NCBI GenBank assembly: GCA_002408485.1
Contig: DHSP01000056.1
Coordinates: forward strand, 1 to 6,454
DNA: 6,454 bases
Direction of reading: 5' to 3'
Origin: Proteiniphilum sp. UBA5283
Lineage (GTDB): Bacteria; Bacteroidota; Bacteroidia; Bacteroidales; Dysgonomonadaceae
The position numbers and the translations under genes were made by a program. Below, piece by piece: positions 1 to 6,392 of this stretch. The notes beneath the pieces were generated by a model. The model was given only the letters and a program-made list of their open reading frames with translations, made no database searches and was not told the DNA's origin. Every line of letters starts with the position of its first letter. Position 1 is the first letter of the stretch.

Positions 1-599
1 TGTTCAGCAATATACTCGGCGCACTCGTCGTACGTGCTTCTGGGATAAGCCAGATCACTGTAGGGCGCTTCATAGTCGAGCCCCTCGTCGGGTAGAATGG
101 GCACTGGCCCGTATTTCCTTAGCAACAGCCAGTAGAGGTAGCCGCGGATAAAGTAGGCCTGCCCCTTCAGATCCTCGCACATCTCTGCGCTGATCTCTGC
201 ACCCGGGTGGACATGTTGCAGGAAGATGGAGGCCTGGCGGATACCTTCGTACGACTGATCCCAGGGGCGAGCAATCAGGGCATTGACATTTCCTCCGTAC
301 TGGGGGCCGTACTGCCCGAATTTATAGTTGGAGTATGAGATGCCGGCACCGCCTTCCGTGAAGATCATATCATCGGAGTAATTGGTGAGGGTAAAACGTA
401 CGTGTCCGATCTCCAGGTTATAGGAAAGAAGCTGGTAATAGGCGTTGGCCAGCCATTGCTCGGTATAGTCCCTGCTGTTGAAGATGCGTTCCAGGTCCTG
501 CCGGTCGTTAAAATAACGCTCTACATCGAGGTAATCGGAGCAGGACAATACAAAGGCCCCGATGCAGATTATTACGCTGAATAGTATATTTTTTCTCAT
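1..599 (-). CDS. SusD/RagB-family outer-membrane lipoprotein, N-terminal 199 residues (cut by window edge)
   Basis: SusD proteins are surface lipoproteins that sit as a lid on a SusC barrel and help capture an oligosaccharide or other nutrient. The reading frame opens with ATG at 599 and stays open to base 1, giving 199 codons plus two bases. A full family member is usually about 500-600 residues, so roughly the last two thirds lie outside the window. Residues 1-20 form a lipoprotein signal: basic MRKN, a hydrophobic core, and a lipobox FVLSC with the acylated Cys at 20. A family-typical W-x-x-x-Y-x-x-I pattern occurs at about 113-120. Residues 145-169 carry the SusD/TPR hallmark, with GQAYFIRGYLYW followed by the conserved YGPVPIL. 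The start lies 12 bases after the SusC stop with an A-rich leader (ATAGAAAAAAAG), normal for the phylum and consistent with translation from the same mRNA as SusC. The substrate is not predictable from this fragment. Confidence 0.95.
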   Translation of the reverse strand, partial: MRKNILFSVIICIGAFVLSCSDYLDVERYFNDRQDLERIFNSRDYTEQWLANAYYQLLSYNLEIGHVRFTLTNYSDDMIFTEGGAGISYSNYKFGQYGPQYGGNVNALIARPWDQSYEGIRQASIFLQHVHPGAEISAEMCEDLKGQAYFIRGYLYWLLLRKYGPVPILPDEGLDYEAPYSDLAYPRSTYDECAEYIAE

Positions 600-611
600 C
601 TTTTTTTCTAT

Positions 612-3600
612 TTAAATATTGACTGTTAACCCGAATGTAATTGTTTTCCCCAACGGATATTTCATGCCGTTGGAGCTTCCCATCTCCGGATCCCATAATT
701 TGAATTTCGAAAAAGTCAGCAGGTTCTGCCCGATAATATGTATCCGCACCTTGTCCATAAACATCCGGGTAGTCAATACCTTGGGCAGGGTGTATCCCAT
801 CTCCAGCGTCTTCAGTCGAACGTAGGAGCCATCGCGTAACCAGTAGGTAGAAGCACGGTAGTTGTTGGCGTTGCCGCCGTAACTCAACCGGGGATATTCG
901 GCATTGGGGTCTTCGTTGACACCCAGTATCCAGCGGTTGGAGTTGGCCATCTCTTCGAGGATGTTGCCCCACTCTCCGTTGACAAAAGGATAAACGGTAA
1001 ACCCGTTGATGAAGAAGTGGGATTTGCCCGCCCCCTGGAAATGGAGGTTAAAGTCAAAACCCCTCCATGTGGCAGAAAGGCCGAGGCCGTAAATAAGGTT
1101 GGGCCGTGTGGTAGAGCCAATAGGTACTATATCATCGTTATTGATGATGCCGTCTCCATTGATATCCTTATACTTGATGTCGCCGGGCATGACGTCCCTG
1201 GGATCACTGAAGTCCTGGCGGGGGCTGTTGCGGATATCTTCATAATCCTTGAACAGGCCCAGGGCGATCAAACCCTTTGCCTGATCCACGCGGTAGCCGG
1301 TGCGACGGAGGTAGGGATAACGGTTCACCATCTCATCGGCTTCGGTGATCTCGTTCTTGCTGTAGGTGAAATTGCCGCGGATCTGCAGCACCACATTGGC
1401 CACTTTCTGATCCAGCTTAAAATTCCCGTCGAACCCGTTGGTCTTCACACTGCCCACGTTGGCGGAGGGGTTGGAGCCCTGAATACCCACCATGTCGGGC
1501 AGATAAGATCGGACCATATAGATGCCGTCCCGCTTTTCGTCGAAGTAGTCGACCGTCAGCCCAAACTTGTCTCCCCACAAGTAAAGGTCTACTCCCAGGT
1601 CGTGTTTTTTGGCAATCTCCCAGGTTACGTTGTTGGAGGATACCCGGGTATATGTCAGTCCCGGATACCCAAAGGCACTGTTCAGGTCGCCCCAATTGTA
1701 ATAAACATCCTGATCGCCTGCCGGAGTGTTTCTGCTGTAGTTTCCAAAATCGGCCAGGTAGGGAAATCGGGATGAGGAGTTATCGGTTCCCACTTCACCG
1801 TAAGAATATCTGATCTTGAGCATTCCCAACCAATCGATACGGTCTTTTACAAACTGCTCCTCCGCGATGTTCCAAGCTGCCGAAAAAGCAGGGAAGAATC
1901 CGAACTGATGCCCTTTGGCAAAGTTCTCCGAACCGTTATAACCAAAATTAAAATTGAAGAGATAGCGGTTCTTATATCCGTAAGAAAGATTCCCTGCCAA
2001 TCCTTGATGACGGCGTGCGATACCCTCCATGATATTATCTCCTATGCCGGAAGTGTTCACGTAGTTATCGTGCGTGTACTTAAGCACACCGCCTACGTTG
2101 TGGTCATTGAAGTTTCTCCCGTAAGACATCTCTGCCTCAATGAACTCCTTCCTGTCGCCTGAAGCAGAAGATCCCTGAGTCATCAGCCGCTCCGGAACCA
2201 ATCGGTTAAATACAATCTTGCCATCTGAGTCCCGCTGCCGCTCGGCTCTCCACATCTCCGGATTTTTCCGGCGCTGAATATAGTTGTAATTATAGGTATC
2301 ATATCCGAATCGTCCGGAAAACTTTAACCCTTCGGTAATGAAATCCAGCTTCTGCTCTAACGTCACATTGGAATTGATGGTATTTTGCCATATCTCCGAG
2401 TATCCTGTCTGGGTAGCGGCCACCCAGGGATTGTATTTCCTCTCCCACGATTCCGCATCTTCGCCCTGCATGATCGGCACATATCCGTTTGAATACATCA
2501 CCGGCATGGTAATGGGGTTATAGCCGAATACCGAATACCAAATATCGTCAGTACTGATTGCCCCGGAACGATTCGATTTTTCCAACGATCCGCCGATACC
2601 TACCTGAACGAGGGTGGAGGCCGTTAGGTTCATGTCCATGTTCAGACGATAATTATAACGCTGATAATTGGCATTGGTATCATAATCTTTCATCGTTTTA
2701 TCCACATGATACATGCCTCCTTCGTCGAGAAAGCTGCCGGACAGATAATACCTTGCCTTTGCTCCTCCACCTTTCACACTCACAGAGGTGCGATACATCG
2801 GAGCACCGTCTTTCAACAAAAGATCCATCCAGTCCACATTGGGATAGATGTCCGGATCGAGCTGTTCACCGATCATCATCAGCTCCTGGTCGGTATAAAC
2901 GGCTTTTTGGTTGCGGGTGGTACGGGCTTCATTAGCCATGGATGCATAGGTGAGACCATCCACGAATTTGGGCGTGCGGGTACGGGTGGTCCAGGTATAT
3001 TCCGATTTGGCGTTCACCTCTACTTTTCCCTCGCCACCCCTTTTTGTGTTAATAAGAATAACCCCGTTAGCGCCGCGTGACCCGTAAATAGCGGTGGCGG
3101 AGGCATCCTTCAGCACCGAGAATGACTCTATATCCTCGATGTTGAGTTCATCCATGCTGCGCTCAAAACCATCTACAAGGATTAGGGCACTAGAGCTTCC
3201 CCCAAAGGTAGAGATGCCTCGTATCCAAAATTCGGAAGTATTGGACCCTGGTTGACCTGAACGTTGCATGGCCATCACTCCCGCTACGTTTCCAGCCAGA
3301 GCGTTTGTGAGACTCGACACGGGTGTCCGCAGGGTCCCCACTTCTACGGTGGTGATGGCGCCCGTGACGGTCACTTTCTTCTGCGGGCCAGTCCCGGTAA
3401 TGGTTACCTCATCGAGGGCGGTCGCTTTTGATTCCTGCATCGTGATGTCAAGTATCGTATTTTCATCCTTTACCAAGTGCTCCTGGGTTTCATAACCGAT
3501 GTATGAGAAGACAAGGTATTGAAACGATTCGAGTTTTATCTTGTAGTTACCATCGATATCCGAAGCTACTCCCAGTCCCGGTTTTTCTTTTACTACAACG

Positions 3601-3728
3601 GTAGCGCCGATTAATGGGACGCCTTCTGCATCGACAATGGTGCCAGAGACTTCCACATTTTTTCGTTGAGCAAATATGCTCAGTACACAGGTCATTGTAA
3701 ATAAAATGGATAGTATATATTTCTTCAT
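612..3728 (-). CDS. SusC/RagA-family TonB-linked outer-membrane transporter
   Basis: This 1038-residue protein is a TonB-dependent beta-barrel that imports nutrients, typically oligosaccharides, across the outer membrane with its SusD partner. Its length is normal for SusC. Residues 1-20 are a signal peptide, probably cleaved after IFA-20. Residues 25-99 are the carboxypeptidase-regulatory-like N-terminal extension (SGTIVDAEGVPLIGATV, then SYIGYET). A TonB-box-like ALDEVTITG follows at 104-112, then the plug domain at about 113-231, ending in the SusC hallmark VLKDASATAIYGSRGANGV (205-223). The rest is the 22-strand barrel. A calcium-loop-like DINGDGIINNDD sits at 855-866, a pattern often seen near the end of SusC proteins. 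The last residues are FGLTVNI; a C-terminal Ile is slightly unusual because many outer-membrane barrels end in an aromatic residue. The next gene is SusD, 12 bases on. The leader before the ATG is A-rich, with no Shine-Dalgarno site and no clear promoter, which suggests cotranscription from upstream. Confidence 0.97.
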   Translation of the reverse strand: MKKYILSILFTMTCVLSIFAQRKNVEVSGTIVDAEGVPLIGATVVVKEKPGLGVASDIDGNYKIKLESFQYLVFSYIGYETQEHLVKDENTILDITMQESKATALDEVTITGTGPQKKVTVTGAITTVEVGTLRTPVSSLTNALAGNVAGVMAMQRSGQPGSNTSEFWIRGISTFGGSSSALILVDGFERSMDELNIEDIESFSVLKDASATAIYGSRGANGVILINTKRGGEGKVEVNAKSEYTWTTRTRTPKFVDGLTYASMANEARTTRNQKAVYTDQELMMIGEQLDPDIYPNVDWMDLLLKDGAPMYRTSVSVKGGGAKARYYLSGSFLDEGGMYHVDKTMKDYDTNANYQRYNYRLNMDMNLTASTLVQVGIGGSLEKSNRSGAISTDDIWYSVFGYNPITMPVMYSNGYVPIMQGEDAESWERKYNPWVAATQTGYSEIWQNTINSNVTLEQKLDFITEGLKFSGRFGYDTYNYNYIQRRKNPEMWRAERQRDSDGKIVFNRLVPERLMTQGSSASGDRKEFIEAEMSYGRNFNDHNVGGVLKYTHDNYVNTSGIGDNIMEGIARRHQGLAGNLSYGYKNRYLFNFNFGYNGSENFAKGHQFGFFPAFSAAWNIAEEQFVKDRIDWLGMLKIRYSYGEVGTDNSSSRFPYLADFGNYSRNTPAGDQDVYYNWGDLNSAFGYPGLTYTRVSSNNVTWEIAKKHDLGVDLYLWGDKFGLTVDYFDEKRDGIYMVRSYLPDMVGIQGSNPSANVGSVKTNGFDGNFKLDQKVANVVLQIRGNFTYSKNEITEADEMVNRYPYLRRTGYRVDQAKGLIALGLFKDYEDIRNSPRQDFSDPRDVMPGDIKYKDINGDGIINNDDIVPIGSTTRPNLIYGLGLSATWRGFDFNLHFQGAGKSHFFINGFTVYPFVNGEWGNILEEMANSNRWILGVNEDPNAEYPRLSYGGNANNYRASTYWLRDGSYVRLKTLEMGYTLPKVLTTRMFMDKVRIHIIGQNLLTFSKFKLWDPEMGSSNGMKYPLGKTITFGLTVNI

Positions 3729-3749
3729 TTTTTTGTGTTTTAAATTTAA

Positions 3750-3854
3750 GCTATAAGCTGGAGCTATCAGTCATTAGCAGTCAGCTTTCGGCTTTTTGCC
3801 GAGACTTGTATTGCTTTTAGCGGCATTGTATCAGCCTTCAGCTAGCAGTTATTA
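3750..3854 (-). repeat. Degenerate 7-bp tandem repeat array between the TIG-NHL and SusC genes
   Basis: Read on the minus (coding) strand, about 15 consecutive units of 7 bases fill this stretch, with one extra base near 3812 and one 6-base unit near 3757-3762. The consensus is roughly T-R-A-N-N-G-C; examples include TGAAGGC, TAAAAGC, TGACTGC and TGATAGC. By my count 13 of 15 units end in C and 11 end in GC. The first unit contains the TIG-NHL stop codon, and stop triplets appear in all three minus-strand frames within the first 17 bases. The array ends about 21 bases before the SusC start, leaving only an A-rich leader. A perfect 5-bp hairpin, TCGGC-TTTTT-GCCGA on the plus strand at 3788-3802, sits within it, but no U-tract follows it in the direction of transcription. 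The function is unknown. Confidence 0.7.
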
Positions 3855-5303
3855 TTCGACAGAGATGGTCCTTATCCGCTTATTTTCACGGTCGGCCACG
3901 TAAAAGATCTCCTCATCCTCGTCGTAACAGATGCCAGTAGGCTCCCGAAAACGGGCTGTTTCGCGTGCATCTCCGTCGATCCAACCCCATACTTTTCCAT
4001 CGACGCCCATACTTCCCCGTCCTGCAAATGTGCTAACCTCACCTTCAGGAGTTATTTTTCTGATAGCATTATTATTATGATCACACACATAGAAATCATA
4101 CACATCCTCTTTGCCCTGTACCACATACTCTTTGTTTTTCACGAATACTCCCTGTCGCGGTCGGCTGAAACGTGCGGAACTTCCAGGGGCATCAACATAG
4201 CCCCCACTTCCGCCAATATCCCCCACATGAAGCACGGATGAAACCAGTTCTTTTTTTGTTTTATCGTAAGCACAACGGTAAACGCCGTTGAAGCCGGTCA
4301 TATAAACATACAAATCATCGGGGTGCCTGAACATGAACACATGATCACTAGAGTTGGCCCTGACGCTGAACAATGCTTTCCCATCCCACATTCCGCTGGC
4401 CTCGTCAAAGACCTGACGGGCTTTGTACACCTCTGACGATTGCCAGGTGTTGTAGAAGAGCGATCCGTCACTCATTGATACAGCTGAATAGGAGCACTGA
4501 GCGTATAAATAGGGATACACTTTACGGAATCCATCGTTACGCACAGCGTAAAATATATTTGGCATCTGATGACGGTCGTTCCAATTTCCACGGCCGTTGT
4601 CATCCACGAAAAAGAGGGTATCTCTCGTTGGCGTGTCGAACAACATCGATTTTACCTGATGCACGCCCGCCTGGCCTTTCATGAAAACGGTGGAGACCTC
4701 TTTGGTAGTGAGGTTGATCTTTCGCAGGGCTGCCAGATTCTCCTCATCGATACAATAAATGATTTTGTTGCCCTCTTCGTCAATGTCGAATTCCAACCAC
4801 CAGGGGTGTTGAAACTCGGCTTCCTCAAACGATCCGTTGATGATGCTCGAGGAGTTGGTTTGAGGGTCTACTTTCCCGGTCAGCGTGTTCACCTGCAGGG
4901 CAGCCTGAAGTGTAAACAGCTCCTCAAAGGTATGTTCCTTGATCATTTTTCCGTCCTGGCCCTTGATCCGGACCACTACATCGCCCCTGCCGGAGCGCCG
5001 GGGTACCATCGCACAGATTTTCGTTCCCGATGAGCCGATTACGGGAGCGTTTACACCACCAATGATTACTTCAATTCTCGAGATATCCGTTCCGAAGTTG
5101 CTTCCTTCAAAAAAGAGAAGTGTACGTACGGCCCCCTCTTTCGGAGAGAACCCGGTAAAGAGCACCGGCCTGGAAGGATCCGGGGGTGTCACACTTTTGG
5201 GCCCTTCGTAGCCGCCTTGCTGGCTACATCCCGTAGCGGTAATGGCTACTGTCATGCATATGACAAACAACCATACAAAAAAATGACTGATGTTTTTGAG
5301 CAT
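3852..5303 (-). CDS. IPT/TIG-domain lipoprotein with C-terminal NHL-type beta-propeller
   Basis: This 483-residue putative surface lipoprotein is the first gene of the SusC-SusD operon. Residues 1-25 are a signal peptide with a long hydrophobic core, and the lipobox TATGC puts the lipidated Cys at 26. A flexible linker with GG and PPDP follows. An IPT/TIG immunoglobulin-like fold spans about 46-131 (PVLFTGFSPKEGAVRTLLFF, then GSNFGTD and a VVVRI strand). Residues from about 165 to the end look like a beta-propeller. The last two blades match the NHL pattern: ARFSRP at 377-382 with CDHNNNAIRKI at 407-417, and ARFREPTGICY at 450-460 with VADRENKRIRTI at 469-480. Proteins of this TIG-NHL layout commonly accompany SusCD pairs in Bacteroidota. 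By position it could bind glycan at the cell surface or act as an accessory to the SusCD complex, but the ligand is unknown and no catalytic site is evident. The ATG is chosen because it directly precedes the signal peptide. The stop codon lies inside the last unit of the heptamer repeat. Confidence 0.9.
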   Translation of the reverse strand: MLKNISHFFVWLFVICMTVAITATGCSQQGGYEGPKSVTPPDPSRPVLFTGFSPKEGAVRTLLFFEGSNFGTDISRIEVIIGGVNAPVIGSSGTKICAMVPRRSGRGDVVVRIKGQDGKMIKEHTFEELFTLQAALQVNTLTGKVDPQTNSSSIINGSFEEAEFQHPWWLEFDIDEEGNKIIYCIDEENLAALRKINLTTKEVSTVFMKGQAGVHQVKSMLFDTPTRDTLFFVDDNGRGNWNDRHQMPNIFYAVRNDGFRKVYPYLYAQCSYSAVSMSDGSLFYNTWQSSEVYKARQVFDEASGMWDGKALFSVRANSSDHVFMFRHPDDLYVYMTGFNGVYRCAYDKTKKELVSSVLHVGDIGGSGGYVDAPGSSARFSRPRQGVFVKNKEYVVQGKEDVYDFYVCDHNNNAIRKITPEGEVSTFAGRGSMGVDGKVWGWIDGDARETARFREPTGICYDEDEEIFYVADRENKRIRTISVE

Positions 5304-5362
5304 TTCTGATATAATTAGGTTATTGAAGAATAATTAAATGATACGAGCAACTTACACACAGT

Positions 5363-5377
5363 ATTTTGTGCCAAAAT
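5363..5377. repeat. Perfect inverted repeat in the leftward leader
   Basis: ATTTTG-TGC-CAAAAT has two 6-bp arms around a 3-base centre, the same 6-3-6 geometry as the palindrome at 5480-5494, though the arm sequence differs. It lies in the predicted 5' leader of the TIG-NHL transcript, about 60 bases before its ATG. Immediately next to it, GTTTG at 5378-5382 pairs with CAAAC at 5390-5394 around a 7-base loop. These could be protein-binding sites or small RNA hairpins. In an AT-rich region, chance is a real alternative. Confidence 0.35.
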
Positions 5378-5452
5378 GTTTGTTTAAAGCAAACTTTTCA
5401 CACCTATTGCATGGTATCTTTCTCTAACTTTGCCGTTTTTTTATCGGCGCAA

Positions 5453-5484
5453 CAAATATAACAGATATTTACATATTACGCAAA
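5453..5484 (-). promoter_or_regulatory. Bacteroidota-type sigma-ABfr promoter for the TIG-SusC-SusD operon
   Basis: On the minus strand a TTTG -33 box (plus-strand CAAA at 5481-5484) is followed after 20 bases by TATATTTG (plus-strand CAAATATA at 5453-5460). This is an exact match to the TAnnTTTG -7 element known from Bacteroides, at the usual spacing. Transcription would begin at about 5442-5449 and give a leader of about 140 bases before the ATG at 5303. The -33 box lies inside the palindrome at 5480-5494, so a protein bound there would be expected to block the promoter. The match is by eye; the start site is inferred. Confidence 0.65.
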
Positions 5485-5514
5485 TATAATTTGCTTTATA
5501 TGCAATTATTTTGC
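5480..5514. promoter_or_regulatory. Alternating GCAA/TTGC half-site array, candidate operator of the XRE regulator
   Basis: A perfect 15-bp palindrome with 6-bp arms and a 3-base spacer, GCAAAT-ATA-ATTTGC, occupies 5480-5494. It continues with GCAA at 5502-5505 and TTGC at 5511-5514. The four half-sites alternate in direction and begin 10, 12 and 9 bases apart, close to one DNA turn. The array covers the -33 box of the leftward promoter and lies 45-79 bases before the XRE start codon. Dyad sites in the promoter beside a Cro/CI-type gene are commonly that gene's own operators. That this array is the binding site is an inference from position and symmetry. Confidence 0.5.
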
Positions 5515-5547
5515 GCACAACAATATAACTTATTGATTTACAGTGTG

Positions 5548-5555
5548 TACTTTTG
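5548..5555 (+). promoter_or_regulatory. TAnnTTTG -7-like element just upstream of the XRE start codon
   Basis: TACTTTTG is an exact match to the Bacteroidota -7 consensus. Placed as in known promoters (about -11 to -4), it would start transcription at or within a base or two of the ATG at 5559 and so make a leaderless mRNA. The bases before that ATG are neither A-rich nor Shine-Dalgarno-like, which fits a leaderless start. Against it, no TTTG -33 box is seen 19-21 bases upstream. Another exact -7 match, TAACTTTG at 5425-5432, is an alternative that would give a leader of about 120 bases; it also lacks a clear -33 box. Confidence 0.3.
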
Positions 5556-5558
5556 AGC

Positions 5559-5888
5559 ATGAATTATAACGAAGAAAAAATAATAGCCAATATTGTGCAA
5601 ATACGCAATCTAAAGCGTCTTTCACAATCGGCAATTGCCCAAAATCTCGATGTGGATGTTGCGACAATCAGCAGAATTGAAAGCGGGAAAATTGCACTTT
5701 CTTACAAAACACTTGCAGATATTGCAAAATCTCTGGATATGTCTGTTATCGATGTGATTACCTATCCGGAAGTATTTTCATCAAACAAACCTTCAGGTAC
5801 CCGGGTGATGGTTGAACTGGAAATCTCTCCTGAAGAGTTTATCCGGTCAGGACTGAAGGATAAGGTGTTAAAAGCTCTTGAACAATAA
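5559..5888 (+). CDS. XRE/Cro-CI family helix-turn-helix transcriptional regulator
   Basis: This 109-residue DNA-binding protein has an HTH_3 (Cro/CI-type) domain over about residues 7-68. The predicted first helix is IIANIVQIRNLKR. Helix 2 is SQSAIAQNL (22-30), followed by the turn DVDV and the recognition helix ATISRIESGK (35-44). The pattern S-Q-x-x-I-A, then T-I-S-R-I-E-S-G-K, is characteristic. After ITYPEVF (67-73) comes a polar linker, then a short tail, VMVELEISPEEFIRSGLKDK (83-102), that may be a dimerisation or ligand segment; I do not recognise it. The ATG at 5559 is preferred over an in-frame TTG at 5553, which would add only two residues. The gene is divergent from the TIG-SusC-SusD operon and looks more AT-rich than it. 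Likely roles are autoregulation and possibly control of the divergent operon, because candidate operators lie between them. It could also be a stand-alone regulator unrelated to the operon. Confidence 0.9.
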   Translation: MNYNEEKIIANIVQIRNLKRLSQSAIAQNLDVDVATISRIESGKIALSYKTLADIAKSLDMSVIDVITYPEVFSSNKPSGTRVMVELEISPEEFIRSGLKDKVLKALEQ

Positions 5889-6011
5889 CTGTTTTGGGAA
5901 TCAGTACCCTGCCTCCTAAGAATATAAGGTAAGCAAACACCGTATAAAATGTGGTAAGGTATTGCCTGTTTTGTTAAAAATGAATACTTCTACGGAATAA
6001 ACAGAGGTATC

Positions 6012-6392
6012 ATGAGAAAGAAAAGCACGCAATTCTTAACAATTTTAATTCTGGTGATGGGAGGAATATGCTTTAGCGGATGTGACAAGGACAACGAAGA
6101 GGATCCGCTGGGAGCTTCCAGGCCTATTTACAACATGTTGTCGGACCTGTCGAAAGGCGATATCGGCTTATGCCCGACCGAGTGGGAATGTACCAATACC
6201 TTCTCAAAACCAAAATTCTTTTTACTAATCCGGATGACGTATGGCGAAGGTATCTCTTTGCAAAAAGTGACAGGCTTCGGGAACGGTTCCGGCATCCTTT
6301 TGGGATTGTTTTTCCAATCGGTCAGAGCTTTGCCTATTTTTCGTTTCAGGAGGTTGATTTTTACTGTCTTTGCAAAAGTGAGTTCTTGTTGA
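6012..6392 (+). CDS. Putative small lipoprotein of unknown function, possibly truncated or frameshifted
   Basis: The ATG at 6012 opens a 126-residue frame. Its beginning looks genuine: basic MRKK, a hydrophobic core over about 9-22, and a lipobox-like FSGC with Cys at 24, followed by the acidic, polar run DKDNEEDP typical of exported Bacteroidota lipoproteins. Residues 35-65 (including YNMLSDLSKGDIG) look like ordinary folded protein. From about residue 66 the sequence becomes an odd mix of hydrophobic runs and Arg/Phe, ending FAKVSSC. A second plus-strand frame is open from about 6083 to 6448 and reads more like a balanced soluble protein there (for example NPDDVWRRYLFAKSD). A one- or two-base indel near 6160-6190 could therefore have split a longer gene. 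I do not recognise the family. The gene follows the XRE gene by 123 bases with no clear promoter or terminator between them. Confidence 0.45.
   Translation: MRKKSTQFLTILILVMGGICFSGCDKDNEEDPLGASRPIYNMLSDLSKGDIGLCPTEWECTNTFSKPKFFLLIRMTYGEGISLQKVTGFGNGSGILLGLFFQSVRALPIFRFRRLIFTVFAKVSSC

Noticed and set aside
508..972. A minus-strand 154-codon frame spanning the SusD start and SusC end
   Set aside because: It overlaps two confident genes in a different frame and its composition (rich in Arg, Gln and Pro) is typical of an out-of-frame translation.
1017..1775. A 252-codon plus-strand open frame inside the SusC gene
   Set aside because: It lies antisense to a strongly recognisable SusC barrel, its translation matches no family I know, and it reads like a codon-bias shadow. 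The same applies to the other plus-strand frames within 612-5303.
3788..3802. Hairpin TCGGC-TTTTT-GCCGA as a transcription terminator between the TIG-NHL and SusC genes
   Set aside because: The stem is only 5 bp, and on the coding strand it is not followed by a U-tract. SusC has no evident promoter of its own, so termination here is unlikely.
5404..5412. Two-codon upstream ORF (ATG CAA TAG) in the minus-strand leader
   Set aside because: Such tiny frames are expected by chance in AT-rich leaders, and nothing suggests that it is translated.
5432..5448. GCCG/CGGC inverted repeat around a T-rich loop, as a bidirectional terminator
   Set aside because: The stem is only 4 bp with a 9-base loop and sits at the predicted leftward start site rather than after a gene.
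5889..6011. Promoter or terminator between the XRE gene and the lipoprotein-like ORF
   Set aside because: A TTTG occurs at 5970-5973 but no TAnnTTTG follows at the right distance, and no stable hairpin with a T-tract is seen after the XRE stop.
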